This document shows, in pieces, positions 31,961-39,250 of a DNA stretch of 64,000 nucleotides. The translations under genes were made by a program, and so were the position numbers. The DNA comes from Actinoplanes derwentensis (GTDB lineage: Bacteria > Actinomycetota > Actinomycetes > Mycobacteriales > Micromonosporaceae): positions 6,255,001 through 6,319,000 of the forward strand of contig NZ_LT629758.1 of the NCBI RefSeq assembly GCF_900104725.1. Reading direction: 5' to 3'. Position 1 is the first letter of the stretch. Every line of letters begins with the position of its first letter. The notes beneath the pieces are model-generated. The model ran no database searches, was not told the DNA's origin, and worked only from the letters and a program-made list of their open reading frames with translations.

Positions 31961-31999
31961 AGGACGCCGGGGTCGACAACGGCCGACCCCGGCGTTCCT
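31961..31999 (-). terminator. Hairpin between the 10-codon ORF and the PaaK-like gene (possible attenuator)
   Basis: A perfect 12-bp stem (31964-31975 and 31984-31995) around an 8-nt loop, extended by AGG/CCT with a one-base bulge. It lies 15 bases after the stop of the 10-codon ORF and about 140 bases before the next gene. On the minus strand only a weak T-rich stretch (TTGTTC) follows, so partial termination is likely. This would favour expression of the first ORF over the enzymes. Confidence 0.6.
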
Positions 32000-32013
32000 C
32001 ACATGGTGGGGTC

Positions 32014-32046
32014 TCAGGCGACGCCCTCGCGCAGGGTGATCTCCAT
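32014..32046 (-). CDS. 10-residue ORF at the head of the biosynthetic operon (candidate precursor or leader peptide)
   Basis: The ORF encodes MEITLREGVA then TGA. The ribosome site is excellent (GGGAGGTG, 7 bases before ATG 32046), better than that of most genes nearby. The reading frame is extremely short. It is followed by a stable hairpin and then the PaaK, MocA, hexapeptide, dioxygenase and exporter genes on the same strand. The arrangement of tiny ORF, partial terminator and enzymes is typical of ribosomal peptide precursors. It lacks the repeated identical codons of a classical amino-acid attenuator. A translated leader controlling the operon is the main alternative. Confidence 0.5.
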   Translation of the reverse strand: MEITLREGVA

Positions 32047-32249
32047 GGTTGACACCTCCCGACCTCGGCTCAGTGAAGGACCGCGTGCCCTTCGATGACC
32101 AGAGCCTGCTGGACGGTGATCTATGCGTGATGAATGCCGCGGCGTCGACGATCTACGAGCTGATATATGCAGAGGTGCCACAGCCGGGTCGAGGCTGTCG
32201 ATCCAGGTCGAGATGATCGACTGTTTCTTCCCAACTGCCAGCTCATTGC

Positions 32250-32405
32250 CAGTGAAGTCGCCTGAGTACCGGGCAACCACGGGAGGAGTGACGACCCAGA
32301 TACCCGTGGCCGACCTCAGCGGGCCGAGTTCCCAACCACGCCCCACTTTCGGAAGTACGTACGCAGTCCAGGCCACGAAGTCGACGTCGGCTCCGCACAA
32401 TCCGG
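32250..32405 (-). pseudogene. Fragment of a third tyrosine integrase
   Basis: On the minus strand the translation contains VDFVAWTAYVLPKVGRG, then WELGPLRSATGIWVVTPP, then GDFTGNELA. This aligns with the catalytic-domain segment VRVPRKLAAL...LEFGPPKSAAGIRVVALP of the AICE integrases. Neither the N-terminal part nor the H-x-x-R/Y region is present. It lies between the operon head and the right 31-bp repeat. The rest of the 32047-32519 gap has no convincing gene. Confidence 0.6.
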
Positions 32406-32428
32406 CGCTACGGGGTCTTGGTGGTGGT

Positions 32429-32459
32429 GAACCGGCCCTCGGTGTGGCTTGACCGATGA
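32429..32459. repeat. 31-bp direct repeat, right copy
   Basis: A perfect copy of 21670-21700 in the same orientation. It adjoins the integrase fragment, which supports a mobile-element origin for the enclosed segment. Confidence 0.8.
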
Positions 32460-32519
32460 TTCCTCCGCGCCGTGCTGGTCTGTACGACACGAGTACCGAC
32501 GCAGCAGGAGGCTGACACC

Positions 32520-33083
32520 ATGCGAAAGCTGACCTTCGGCATGAACCTGAGCCTGGACGGCTACGTCGCCGCGCCCGGCGGCGATCTCGGCTGGAGTGTG
32601 CCGAGTGACGAACTGTTCCAGTGGTGGTCCGACCGGGTGGGGGCGACGGGAACGGCGTTGTACGGGCGCAGACTGTGGGAGGCGATGAGCTCCCACTGGC
32701 CGACCGCCGACCAGCGACCGGGTGCCACGCCGGCGGAGATCGAGTACGCCCGCCGCTGGCGGGACATGCCGAAGGTGGTGTTCTCCTCGACGATCAGCAC
32801 GGTCGACGGCAACACCCGCCTGGTCACCGGCGACGCGGTCACCGAGATCACCCGGCTCAAGGCCGAGGACGGCGGCCCCATCGACATCGTCGGCGCCACA
32901 CTCGCCGCAGCGGCCATGCGGGCCGGGCTGATCGACGAGTACGTGCTCGTCACCCATCCGGTCCTGATCGGTGACGGCACGCCGTTCTTCACGGCCCTGG
33001 ACAACTGGGTGAACCTGGCTCCGGTGGAGACCCGGACGTTTTCTGGCGGCGTGCTTCTGACCAGGTACGAGACCAGGCGCTGA
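32520..33083 (+). CDS. Dihydrofolate reductase-like protein (RibD C-terminal family)
   Basis: A 187-aa protein of the bacterial DHFR-like family: MRKLTFGMNLSLDGYVA at the start, GATGTALYGRRLWEAM, then VVFSSTIS, then GGPIDIVGATLAAAAM and DEYVLVTHPVLIGDG. The ATG at 32520 opens the conserved strand; the longer frame from 32472 has no better site. Likely an NADPH-dependent reductase, substrate unknown. Monocistronic, just right of the 31-bp repeat. Confidence 0.88.
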   Translation: MRKLTFGMNLSLDGYVAAPGGDLGWSVPSDELFQWWSDRVGATGTALYGRRLWEAMSSHWPTADQRPGATPAEIEYARRWRDMPKVVFSSTISTVDGNTRLVTGDAVTEITRLKAEDGGPIDIVGATLAAAAMRAGLIDEYVLVTHPVLIGDGTPFFTALDNWVNLAPVETRTFSGGVLLTRYETRR

Positions 33084-33158
33084 GGCCTACTGGCGGCGAG
33101 CCAGCCGGCCCTGCCGCACTGGAGACCGGGTTACCTGGAGGTCCTGGAGACGTGACCA

Positions 33159-33692
33159 TTGGCTGTGCTCGAACTGATCGACCCGACGGCGGAGTTGCGT
33201 ACGGCGTGGCTGACGGCCCGTGAGGAGTGGGGCAGGGGTGTCCACCAGCCCGGCAGTGGGCTGCGCACCGGTGACGACGTCGATTCGCCGGCCGGCTTCG
33301 CGGAGTGGGTGGCGCGGCTACGGCGTGCGGCCGACGAAAGCCTGCCGCCGGAGCCGGGTCTGGTTCACGCCGCCTACTGGTGGATCGTGGACGGGGAGGC
33401 CCGGATCCTGGGTTCCATCTCGCTGCGCTACGTGCTCAACGACTTCCTCCTGCAGGGGGCCGGTCATATCGGCTACAGCGTCCGGCCGTCGGCACGGGGC
33501 CGCGGCGTAGCGAGCTGGGCGCTCGACGAGGTCCTGGGTGCAGCCCGCCGCAGATCCCTCGGCGCTGTGCTCATCACCTGCGACGTGGACAACGCCGTGT
33601 CGGCACGGGTGAGCGAGAAGCATGGCGGGACGCTGGAGGACGTGCGTGACACCACCCTCGGCCTCAAGAGCCGTTACTGGATCACACTGTAG
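33159..33692 (+). CDS. GNAT-family N-acetyltransferase
   Basis: A 177-aa protein. The acetyl-CoA-binding region is IGYSVRPSARGRGVASWALDEVL (RGRGxA pyrophosphate loop), followed by ITCDVDNAVSARVSEKHGG. It resembles RimJ/RimL-type GNATs that acetylate a protein N terminus or a small amine. TTG 33159 has GGAG 9 bases upstream; GTG 33165 is an alternative. The 33693-33933 gap downstream has no supported gene. Confidence 0.85.
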   Translation: MAVLELIDPTAELRTAWLTAREEWGRGVHQPGSGLRTGDDVDSPAGFAEWVARLRRAADESLPPEPGLVHAAYWWIVDGEARILGSISLRYVLNDFLLQGAGHIGYSVRPSARGRGVASWALDEVLGAARRRSLGAVLITCDVDNAVSARVSEKHGGTLEDVRDTTLGLKSRYWITL

Positions 33693-33933
33693 GAACCGGC
33701 CGAAACAGACTTTCTCAGTATCACGCTAAGTGTTCGCGCCGCGCCCGGTCTTGGACTTCTTCGGAGCAGCTGACGGAATCCGGCATACCGGGAGCACTTG
33801 AGCCGCTCTTCTTGAGTGGCGACAAAACCACTGATCAAAACCCCACAACACCATCAACACCAGGCTTGCCGGTACGGGTGACAGTGGCGTCCACACCTTG
33901 ACAGGTGACCAAACGGTCACCTAACTTGGTGTC

Positions 33934-34254
33934 ATGACGGACGACGATCGAGTCTTCAAGGCGCTGGCTGATCCGAGTCGTCGCTTTCTGCTCGATCTGC
34001 TCTTCGTCCGGGACGGGCGCACCCTGACCGAGCTGGAGAGCGAGCTGGAGATGACCCGGTTCGGTGTCGCCAAGCATCTGAAGGTGCTTGAGGAGGCCGG
34101 GCTCGTCGTCGTGCGCCGCTCCGGCCGGGAGAAGTTGCACTATCTCAACCCGGTGCCGATCCGGCAGATCCACGATCGGTGGATCGACAAGTACACCGAG
34201 AAGCACGTGACCACACTCATCGATCTGAAGCGAACGCTGGAGGAAGAGTCATGA
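33934..34254 (+). CDS. ArsR-family transcriptional regulator
   Basis: A 106-aa winged-helix protein: FKALADPSRRFLLDLL, then LTELESELEMTRFGVAKHLKVLEEAGLV, then RREKLHYLN-like wing (SGREKLHYLNPVPI). It has no metal-site cysteines, so it is of the type paired with SRPBCC proteins. The next gene overlaps by ATGA, forming a two-gene operon common in actinobacteria. Confidence 0.9.
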   Translation: MTDDDRVFKALADPSRRFLLDLLFVRDGRTLTELESELEMTRFGVAKHLKVLEEAGLVVVRRSGREKLHYLNPVPIRQIHDRWIDKYTEKHVTTLIDLKRTLEEES

Positions 34255-34757
34255 GCGACACCCAGGTCTTCCGCATCTGGATCAAGGCACCGGCCGAAAA
34301 GATCTGGACGGCCATCACCGACCCGGAGTGGAACGCGAAGTACGCGTACGCCGCTCCCCAGTTCTACGACCTGACAAAGGGCGGCCGGTATTACTCGACG
34401 GCCAACCAGGGGATGAAGGACTACGCGGCCGCGAACGGGTTCGACATGCCCGAGATCATCCTGGACGGCGAGGTCATCGAGGCCGATCCGCCGCGGCGCC
34501 TGGTGCAGACCTGGCGGATGCTGATGGACCCGACCACCGGGGCCGAGCCGTTCACCACACTCACCTACGAGATCGAGGAAGCTGGCGCCGGAGTGCAACG
34601 GGTCACCATCACCCATGACACGCCAGGCGCCCCAGCCACGGCCGCGATGGTTCGCGGCAGTGCGGAGGCCGGCGCTGAGGGTGGCGGCGGCTGGGCCTGG
34701 GTTCTCAGCGATCTCAAGTCGCTGCTGGAGACCGGCAAGATCCTGACCGACGCGTAA
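34251..34757 (+). CDS. SRPBCC (AHSA1/START-like) domain protein
   Basis: A 168-aa protein with the helix-grip ligand-binding fold: FRIWIKAPAEKIWTAITDPEWNAKY at the N terminus, central strands GEVIEADPPRRLVQTWRM and a C-terminal helix GWAWVLSDLKSLLETG. ATG 34251 overlaps the ArsR stop codon. It probably binds a hydrophobic small molecule; the ligand is unknown. Regulation by the coupled ArsR protein is likely. Confidence 0.88.
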   Translation: MSDTQVFRIWIKAPAEKIWTAITDPEWNAKYAYAAPQFYDLTKGGRYYSTANQGMKDYAAANGFDMPEIILDGEVIEADPPRRLVQTWRMLMDPTTGAEPFTTLTYEIEEAGAGVQRVTITHDTPGAPATAAMVRGSAEAGAEGGGGWAWVLSDLKSLLETGKILTDA

Positions 34758-34821
34758 GGCCACAGCGAGTCGCAGCGAGGCCAGCCCGTGTCAGATCGGC
34801 GCGGGCTGGCACACTTGCCGC

Positions 34822-35457
34822 GTGAGCGACGGGGAGTTGGAGACGTACAGCCTCGTCGAATTGGCCGTTGAGCGCCTGCGGCGGGACATCCTGAGCGGAC
34901 GGACCGACCCGGGCGAGCGGCTTGTCGAGGAGCAACTCACCCGGCGGCTCGGGATCAGCCGGGCTCCCCTGCGTGAGGCCCTGCGGCAGCTCTCCGAGCA
35001 GGGCCTAGTGGAGCACATCCCCCGCCGTGGCGCCCGGGTCGCCACGCTCTCCGACGACGACGTGCGGGAGCTGTACGAGGTTCGTGACGTGCTGGAACGG
35101 CACGCGATCACGGCCACCGCCCCGGGACGTGATCTGGGGCGGCTGCGATCCGCTCTGGACTCGATCCGGATCGCGACCGATGCCGACGACCGGCTCGAAC
35201 TGGCCAACGCGCACCGGCGGTTCCACGTCGAGGTGGTCGCGCTCAGCGGAAACCGGCAGCTCACCGGACTGTACGAGTCGATCCTGGTGCGGATCCAGCT
35301 CTACATGGCGGTGAACATGCGCCGGGAGGCGGAGACCGCGCGGGCACTGGACGGGGTGCTCCGGCACGAGCGGCTGTTCACCGCCGTCGAGCGGGGTGAC
35401 ACGGCCGCGATTCTCGAGGCGCTGAGCGGGCACGGGGCTCGGACCTACCTGAGCTGA
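34822..35457 (+). CDS. GntR-family (FadR/FCD) transcriptional regulator
   Basis: A 211-aa protein. The winged helix reads LAVERLRRDILSGRTDPGERLVEEQLTRRLGISRAPLREALRQL, followed by the FCD domain with metal-binding residues in LYEVRDVLERHA, NAHRRFHVEVV and VLRHERLFTAVERGD. It starts with GTG 34822. The palindrome ATTGTCGACAAT in the intergenic region before the amidohydrolase operon fits the TNGTNNACNA consensus of this family, so it likely represses that operon in the absence of a ureide or acid effector. Confidence 0.9.
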   Translation: MSDGELETYSLVELAVERLRRDILSGRTDPGERLVEEQLTRRLGISRAPLREALRQLSEQGLVEHIPRRGARVATLSDDDVRELYEVRDVLERHAITATAPGRDLGRLRSALDSIRIATDADDRLELANAHRRFHVEVVALSGNRQLTGLYESILVRIQLYMAVNMRREAETARALDGVLRHERLFTAVERGDTAAILEALSGHGARTYLS

Positions 35458-35681
35458 CAGGCGAACAGCAGGGGCGGCGGCAGGGCAGCCGGGTCCGGAA
35501 GCCCGGGCCGGGGCCGGGGTCGGCAAGCGAATCGGCGTGCGGCGGAGCCGTTCGAGCATGATGGCGCGCCGCGATTCAGGGCGACTGCTGAAGGTACAGC
35601 GCGAGGTGGGGCGGCCCGGCAAGGCCGTTGATCACTGTAGGAAATCGTGACGTTACATGGCGCGGTCATCGGCGAAACAGA

Positions 35682-35693
35682 ATTGTCGACAAT
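35682..35693. promoter_or_regulatory. Palindromic FadR/FCD-type GntR operator
   Basis: ATTGTCGACAAT is a perfect 12-bp palindrome containing TTGTCGACAA, which matches the FadR-subfamily consensus TNGTNNACNA. It lies 122 bp before the first amidohydrolase gene and 225 bp after the GntR gene. The 35458-35815 gap holds nothing else I can identify. Confidence 0.6.
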
Positions 35694-35815
35694 CGACAGA
35701 GTGGACGCACGCATGAGCGTCGATCGAGTGCCTGCCGCTACGAGACCGGACGGGGTTCGGAACAGCCGGTTCAGCGCGGTTCGGGCGCGTCGCCACGCCT
35801 GAAGGGACCTGATTC

Positions 35816-36529
35816 ATGACCGCACGCATCGGGCCGGTCCAGGCCGACCCGTACCACTGGCCCTACGACGGCTCGGTTCCGGTGGACCGGACCGCGCTGC
35901 TCTGTATCGACTGGCAGACCGACTTCTGTGGACCGGGCGGCTATGTCGACTCGATGGGTTACGACATCGGGCTGACCCGGGCCGGGCTGCCGGCCACCGC
36001 GAAAATACTGTCCCATGTCCGTGAGCTGGGCATGCTCGTCATCCACACTCGCGAGGGGCACGATCCGGACCTGTCCGACCTGCCGGCCAACAAGCGGTGG
36101 CGGTCGGCACGGATCGGTGCCGAGATCGGCGGTCAAGGGCCTTGCGGGCGGATCCTGATCAAGGGCGAGCCGGGTTGGGAGATCGTGCCCGAGGTCGCAC
36201 CGGCGCCCGGTGAGGTCGTGATCGACAAGCCGGGCAAGGGCGCCTTCTACGCCACCAGCCTCGACCTGGTGCTGCGGACGCACGGCATCACCCATCTCAT
36301 CCTGACCGGCATCACCACGGACGTGTGCGTGCACACGACGATGCGCGAGGCCAACGACCGTGGCTACGAGTGCCTGATCCTGAGTGACTGCACCGGGGCC
36401 ACCGATCCGTCCAACCACACCGCCGCGCTGCACATGGTCACCATGCAGGGCGGTGTCTTCGGCTGCGTCGCCACTTCGGACGACGTGATAGCCGCAACCC
36501 AGTCATCACACCCTCCGAAAGCGGACTGA
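35816..36529 (+). CDS. Isochorismatase-fold cysteine amidohydrolase (biuret/ureide hydrolase-like), copy 1
   Basis: A 237-aa protein with the cysteine-hydrolase triad. Asp lies in [18 protein letters not shown], Lys in [13 protein letters not shown], and Cys in [19 protein letters not shown]. The sequence style ([25 protein letters not shown]) resembles biuret and ureidoacrylate amidohydrolases rather than isochorismatases, so C-N bond hydrolysis of a ureide is likely. It is the first gene of the operon with a close paralogue, an NCS2 permease and an AtzH-like gene. Confidence 0.85.
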   Translation: MTARIGPVQADPYHWPYDGSVPVDRTALLCIDWQTDFCGPGGYVDSMGYDIGLTRAGLPATAKILSHVRELGMLVIHTREGHDPDLSDLPANKRWRSARIGAEIGGQGPCGRILIKGEPGWEIVPEVAPAPGEVVIDKPGKGAFYATSLDLVLRTHGITHLILTGITTDVCVHTTMREANDRGYECLILSDCTGATDPSNHTAALHMVTMQGGVFGCVATSDDVIAATQSSHPPKAD

Positions 36530-36540
36530 AGGCGGACGGA

Positions 36541-37197
36541 ATGCCTACTGTCGACGCTCAACCCGGCCCCTTCACCTTCCAGCCGGCCGAGACGGCGCTG
36601 CTGGTCATCGACATGCAGCGGGATTTCCTCCTTCCGGGCGGCTTCGGCGAGTCGCTCGGCAACGATGTCGCCCAGTTACGGCGGACCATCGAGCCGCTGG
36701 CGGCGCTGATGGCCGCCTGGCGTGCCGCCGGTCTGCCGATCATCCACACGCGCGAGGGCCATCTGCCCGATCTGTCGGACTGCCCACCCGCCAAGCTCCG
36801 GCGCGGGCCGATGATCGGGCAGGAGGGCCGTTTCGGGAAGATCCTCATCCGCGGTGAGTACGGCCACGACATCATCGACGAACTCCAGCCCGCCGAGGGC
36901 GAGACCGTGGTCGACAAGCCCGGCAAGGGCGCGTTCCATGCCACCGAGCTGGCCGGGATCCTGGACGACGGCGGTATCAAGAGCCTGGTCGTCACGGGGG
37001 TCACGACCGAGGTGTGTGTGCACACGACGGTCCGTGAGGCGAACGACCGCGGCTACGAGTGCCTGGTCCTGGCCGACTGTGTCGGCTCCTACTTCCCCGA
37101 GTTCCAGCGAGTCGGCCTCCAGATGATCGCCGCGCAGGGCGGCATCTTCGGCTGGGTCGCGGAGTCCCCCGCTGTGATCGCCGCGCTGAAGGAGTAG
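36541..37197 (+). CDS. Isochorismatase-fold cysteine amidohydrolase, copy 2
   Basis: A 218-aa tandem paralogue of the preceding protein. Asp is in LLVIDMQRDFLLPGGF, Lys in [13 protein letters not shown] and Cys in GVTTEVCVHTTVREANDRG. It is 11 bp downstream of copy 1 and 4 bp upstream of the permease, so all are co-transcribed. The two may act on successive intermediates, form a heteromer, or differ in substrate. Functions are by family only. Confidence 0.85.
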   Translation: MPTVDAQPGPFTFQPAETALLVIDMQRDFLLPGGFGESLGNDVAQLRRTIEPLAALMAAWRAAGLPIIHTREGHLPDLSDCPPAKLRRGPMIGQEGRFGKILIRGEYGHDIIDELQPAEGETVVDKPGKGAFHATELAGILDDGGIKSLVVTGVTTEVCVHTTVREANDRGYECLVLADCVGSYFPEFQRVGLQMIAAQGGIFGWVAESPAVIAALKE

Positions 37198-37201
37198 ACA
37201 G

Positions 37202-38800
37202 ATGACCACCGTCACAGCCGCGCCCGCGGCCAAACTCCCCTACTGGGTCCGGGGCGACACGAACGCCTTCTTCGGCTTCGGCGTCAACGTCCTGGTCAAC
37301 GTGCTCACCCTGACCGGGCTCTGTCTCGGCGTGATCCAGATGCCGGCCGGTGACGTCTTCGGCGTGATCCTTCCGGCGCTGGGTGTCGCGCTGGTGGCCG
37401 GCAACGTCTACTACACCTTCCTGGCCCGGCGACTGGCCGCGCGGGAGAACCGCACCGACGTGACGGCCCTGCCGTACGGTCCGAGCGTCCCGCACATGTT
37501 CATCGTCATCTTCGTGATCATGCTGCCGATCTACCTGACCACGAAGGATCCGATGGCCGCGTGGACGGCCGGGATCGCCTGGGCGTTCATCATCGGGGTG
37601 ATCGTGCTGATCGGCGCGTTCGTCGGCCCGTACATCCGGAAGTACACGCCCCGGGCGGCCCTGCTCGGCACCCTGGCCGGCATCTCGATCACCTTCATCT
37701 CGATGAACCCGGCCGGCAACATGTGGAACTACGCGTGGATCGCCCTGCCGGTCCTCGGACTGCTGCTGATCGGCCTGCTCACCGACGTGAAACTGCCGTT
37801 CAACTTCCCGATCGGCCTGGCCGCGCTGCTGGTCGGCACGGCGATCGGCTGGATCGGCGGCGCCATGTCGGTGCCGGACGTGACGGGTGCGGCGCGGGAC
37901 ATCGCGTTCGCGTTCCCGCACCTGGAGTTCGGCCTGCTGCTCGACGGCCTGCGGGACATGGCCCCGCTGCTGGCCACGGCGATCCCGCTAGGTGTCTACA
38001 ACTTCACCGAGGCGATGACCAACGTGGAGAGCGCCGCCACCGCCGGCGACCGGTACAACCTGCGCAGTGTGCTGCTGGCCGACGGCGCGGGCGCGGTGAT
38101 CGGTTCCTGCCTCGGGTCGCCGTTCCCGCCGGCGGTCTACGTGGGGCACCCGGGATGGAAGGCCGCGGGTGGCCGGACCGGGTATTCGATGGCGACCGGT
38201 GTGCTGATCGCCCTGCTCTGCTTCTTCGGTCTGTTCGGACTGCTCGGTGCGATCTTCCCGACCGCGGCGATCGTGCCGATCCTGCTCTACATCGGTCTGC
38301 TGATCGGCGCACAGGCGTTCCAGGCGACCCCACGGGCGCACGCCGCCGCGGTGGTGGCCGCGCTGATCCCGAACATCGCCGCGTGGGCGACCGGGCAGAT
38401 GGACAACGCGCTGGCCGCGGCCGGGACGACGGCGGCGCAGGTCGGGACGGAGGCGCTGGCCGGGGCGGGCGTGGTCTACGACGGTCTGAAGACGCTCGGT
38501 GAGGGTGCGATCCTGGCCGGTCTGGTGCTCGGCGCGATCGTCGCGTTCATCATCGACAAACGGTTCTGGCACGCCGCGGTCTTCTCCGGCGCGGGCGCGG
38601 TGCTCACCTTCGTGGGACTGATCCACGCGGAGAAGGTCCAGTTCAACGCGGACGGCCAGGTCGCGCTCGGATACCTGTTCCTGACTCTGGTCTGCGTCGT
38701 CTTCGCTCTCGGCAGGCCCACGCCGCGGGTGCCCGGACCGGACGAGACCGAGCCGGACGAGTCCGCGCAGCCCGCCACCGAGCCGGCCGCGGCCCGATAG
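37202..38800 (+). CDS. NCS2-like nucleobase/ureide permease
   Basis: A 532-aa membrane protein with about 12-14 hydrophobic segments. Sequence marks of the AzgA/NCS2 transporter type include GVNVLVNVLTLTGLCLGVIQM near the N terminus, DVTALPYGPSVPHMF and PLGVYNFTEAMTNVESA. It should import purine-, pyrimidine- or triazine-type nitrogen compounds by proton symport. The C-terminal 35 residues are a hydrophilic Pro/Glu-rich tail. It lies between the two amidohydrolases and the AtzH-like gene. Confidence 0.82.
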   Translation: MTTVTAAPAAKLPYWVRGDTNAFFGFGVNVLVNVLTLTGLCLGVIQMPAGDVFGVILPALGVALVAGNVYYTFLARRLAARENRTDVTALPYGPSVPHMFIVIFVIMLPIYLTTKDPMAAWTAGIAWAFIIGVIVLIGAFVGPYIRKYTPRAALLGTLAGISITFISMNPAGNMWNYAWIALPVLGLLLIGLLTDVKLPFNFPIGLAALLVGTAIGWIGGAMSVPDVTGAARDIAFAFPHLEFGLLLDGLRDMAPLLATAIPLGVYNFTEAMTNVESAATAGDRYNLRSVLLADGAGAVIGSCLGSPFPPAVYVGHPGWKAAGGRTGYSMATGVLIALLCFFGLFGLLGAIFPTAAIVPILLYIGLLIGAQAFQATPRAHAAAVVAALIPNIAAWATGQMDNALAAAGTTAAQVGTEALAGAGVVYDGLKTLGEGAILAGLVLGAIVAFIIDKRFWHAAVFSGAGAVLTFVGLIHAEKVQFNADGQVALGYLFLTLVCVVFALGRPTPRVPGPDETEPDESAQPATEPAAAR

Positions 38801-38814
38801 CGGGGAGGACATTC

Positions 38815-39192
38815 GTGGAAAGGGATCTTCCGGACGTGATCGCCGAGGTCAGCGAGGCGTTCGAGGCTTACGAACGGGCGCTGGTCACCGACGACGTCGA
38901 CATGATCATCGGATTCTTCGCGGCCGGGGCGATCCGGTTCGGGATCGCCGACCAGCAGGCCGGCGTCGAGGAGCAGCGGCGGTGGCGGGAGACGCAGGGC
39001 GGTCTGCCGCCGGGTCGCCGTCTCAAGGACACCACGATCAGCGGGTACGGCCGGAGCACAGCCGTCGTCACCACCCTGTTCGGCTATCCCGGCAGTGCGG
39101 TGCTGGGCCGTCAGTCACAGACCTGGGTGCGGCTGCCCGAGGGCTGGCGGATCGTCCACGCGCACGTCTCCGAACCGGCCGGATCGGGTTAG
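38815..39192 (+). CDS. AtzH/HpxZ-like (DUF3225, NTF2-fold) protein
   Basis: A 125-aa NTF2-like protein: FEAYERALVTDDVDMIIGFFA, then RFGIADQQAGVEEQRRWRETQGG, then QTWVRLPEGWRIVHAHVSE. It matches the AtzH-like family. AtzH is the carboxybiuret decarboxylase of cyanurate degradation, and HpxZ is linked to oxalurate catabolism. Its place after two amidohydrolases and an NCS2 permease supports a ureide nitrogen-salvage operon. Starts with GTG 38815. The exact reaction is not determined. Confidence 0.8.
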   Translation: MERDLPDVIAEVSEAFEAYERALVTDDVDMIIGFFAAGAIRFGIADQQAGVEEQRRWRETQGGLPPGRRLKDTTISGYGRSTAVVTTLFGYPGSAVLGRQSQTWVRLPEGWRIVHAHVSEPAGSG

Positions 39193-39250
39193 CGGCGCCT
39201 GGTCGGGGAATCCGCAGGTCATAACCGTTCCCCGACCAGGAGGCGATGAC

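Noticed and set aside
33726..33920. Possible transposase or recombinase tail in the gap before the ArsR gene
   Set aside because: One frame ends in a basic stretch but no family motif could be identified; left as noncoding.
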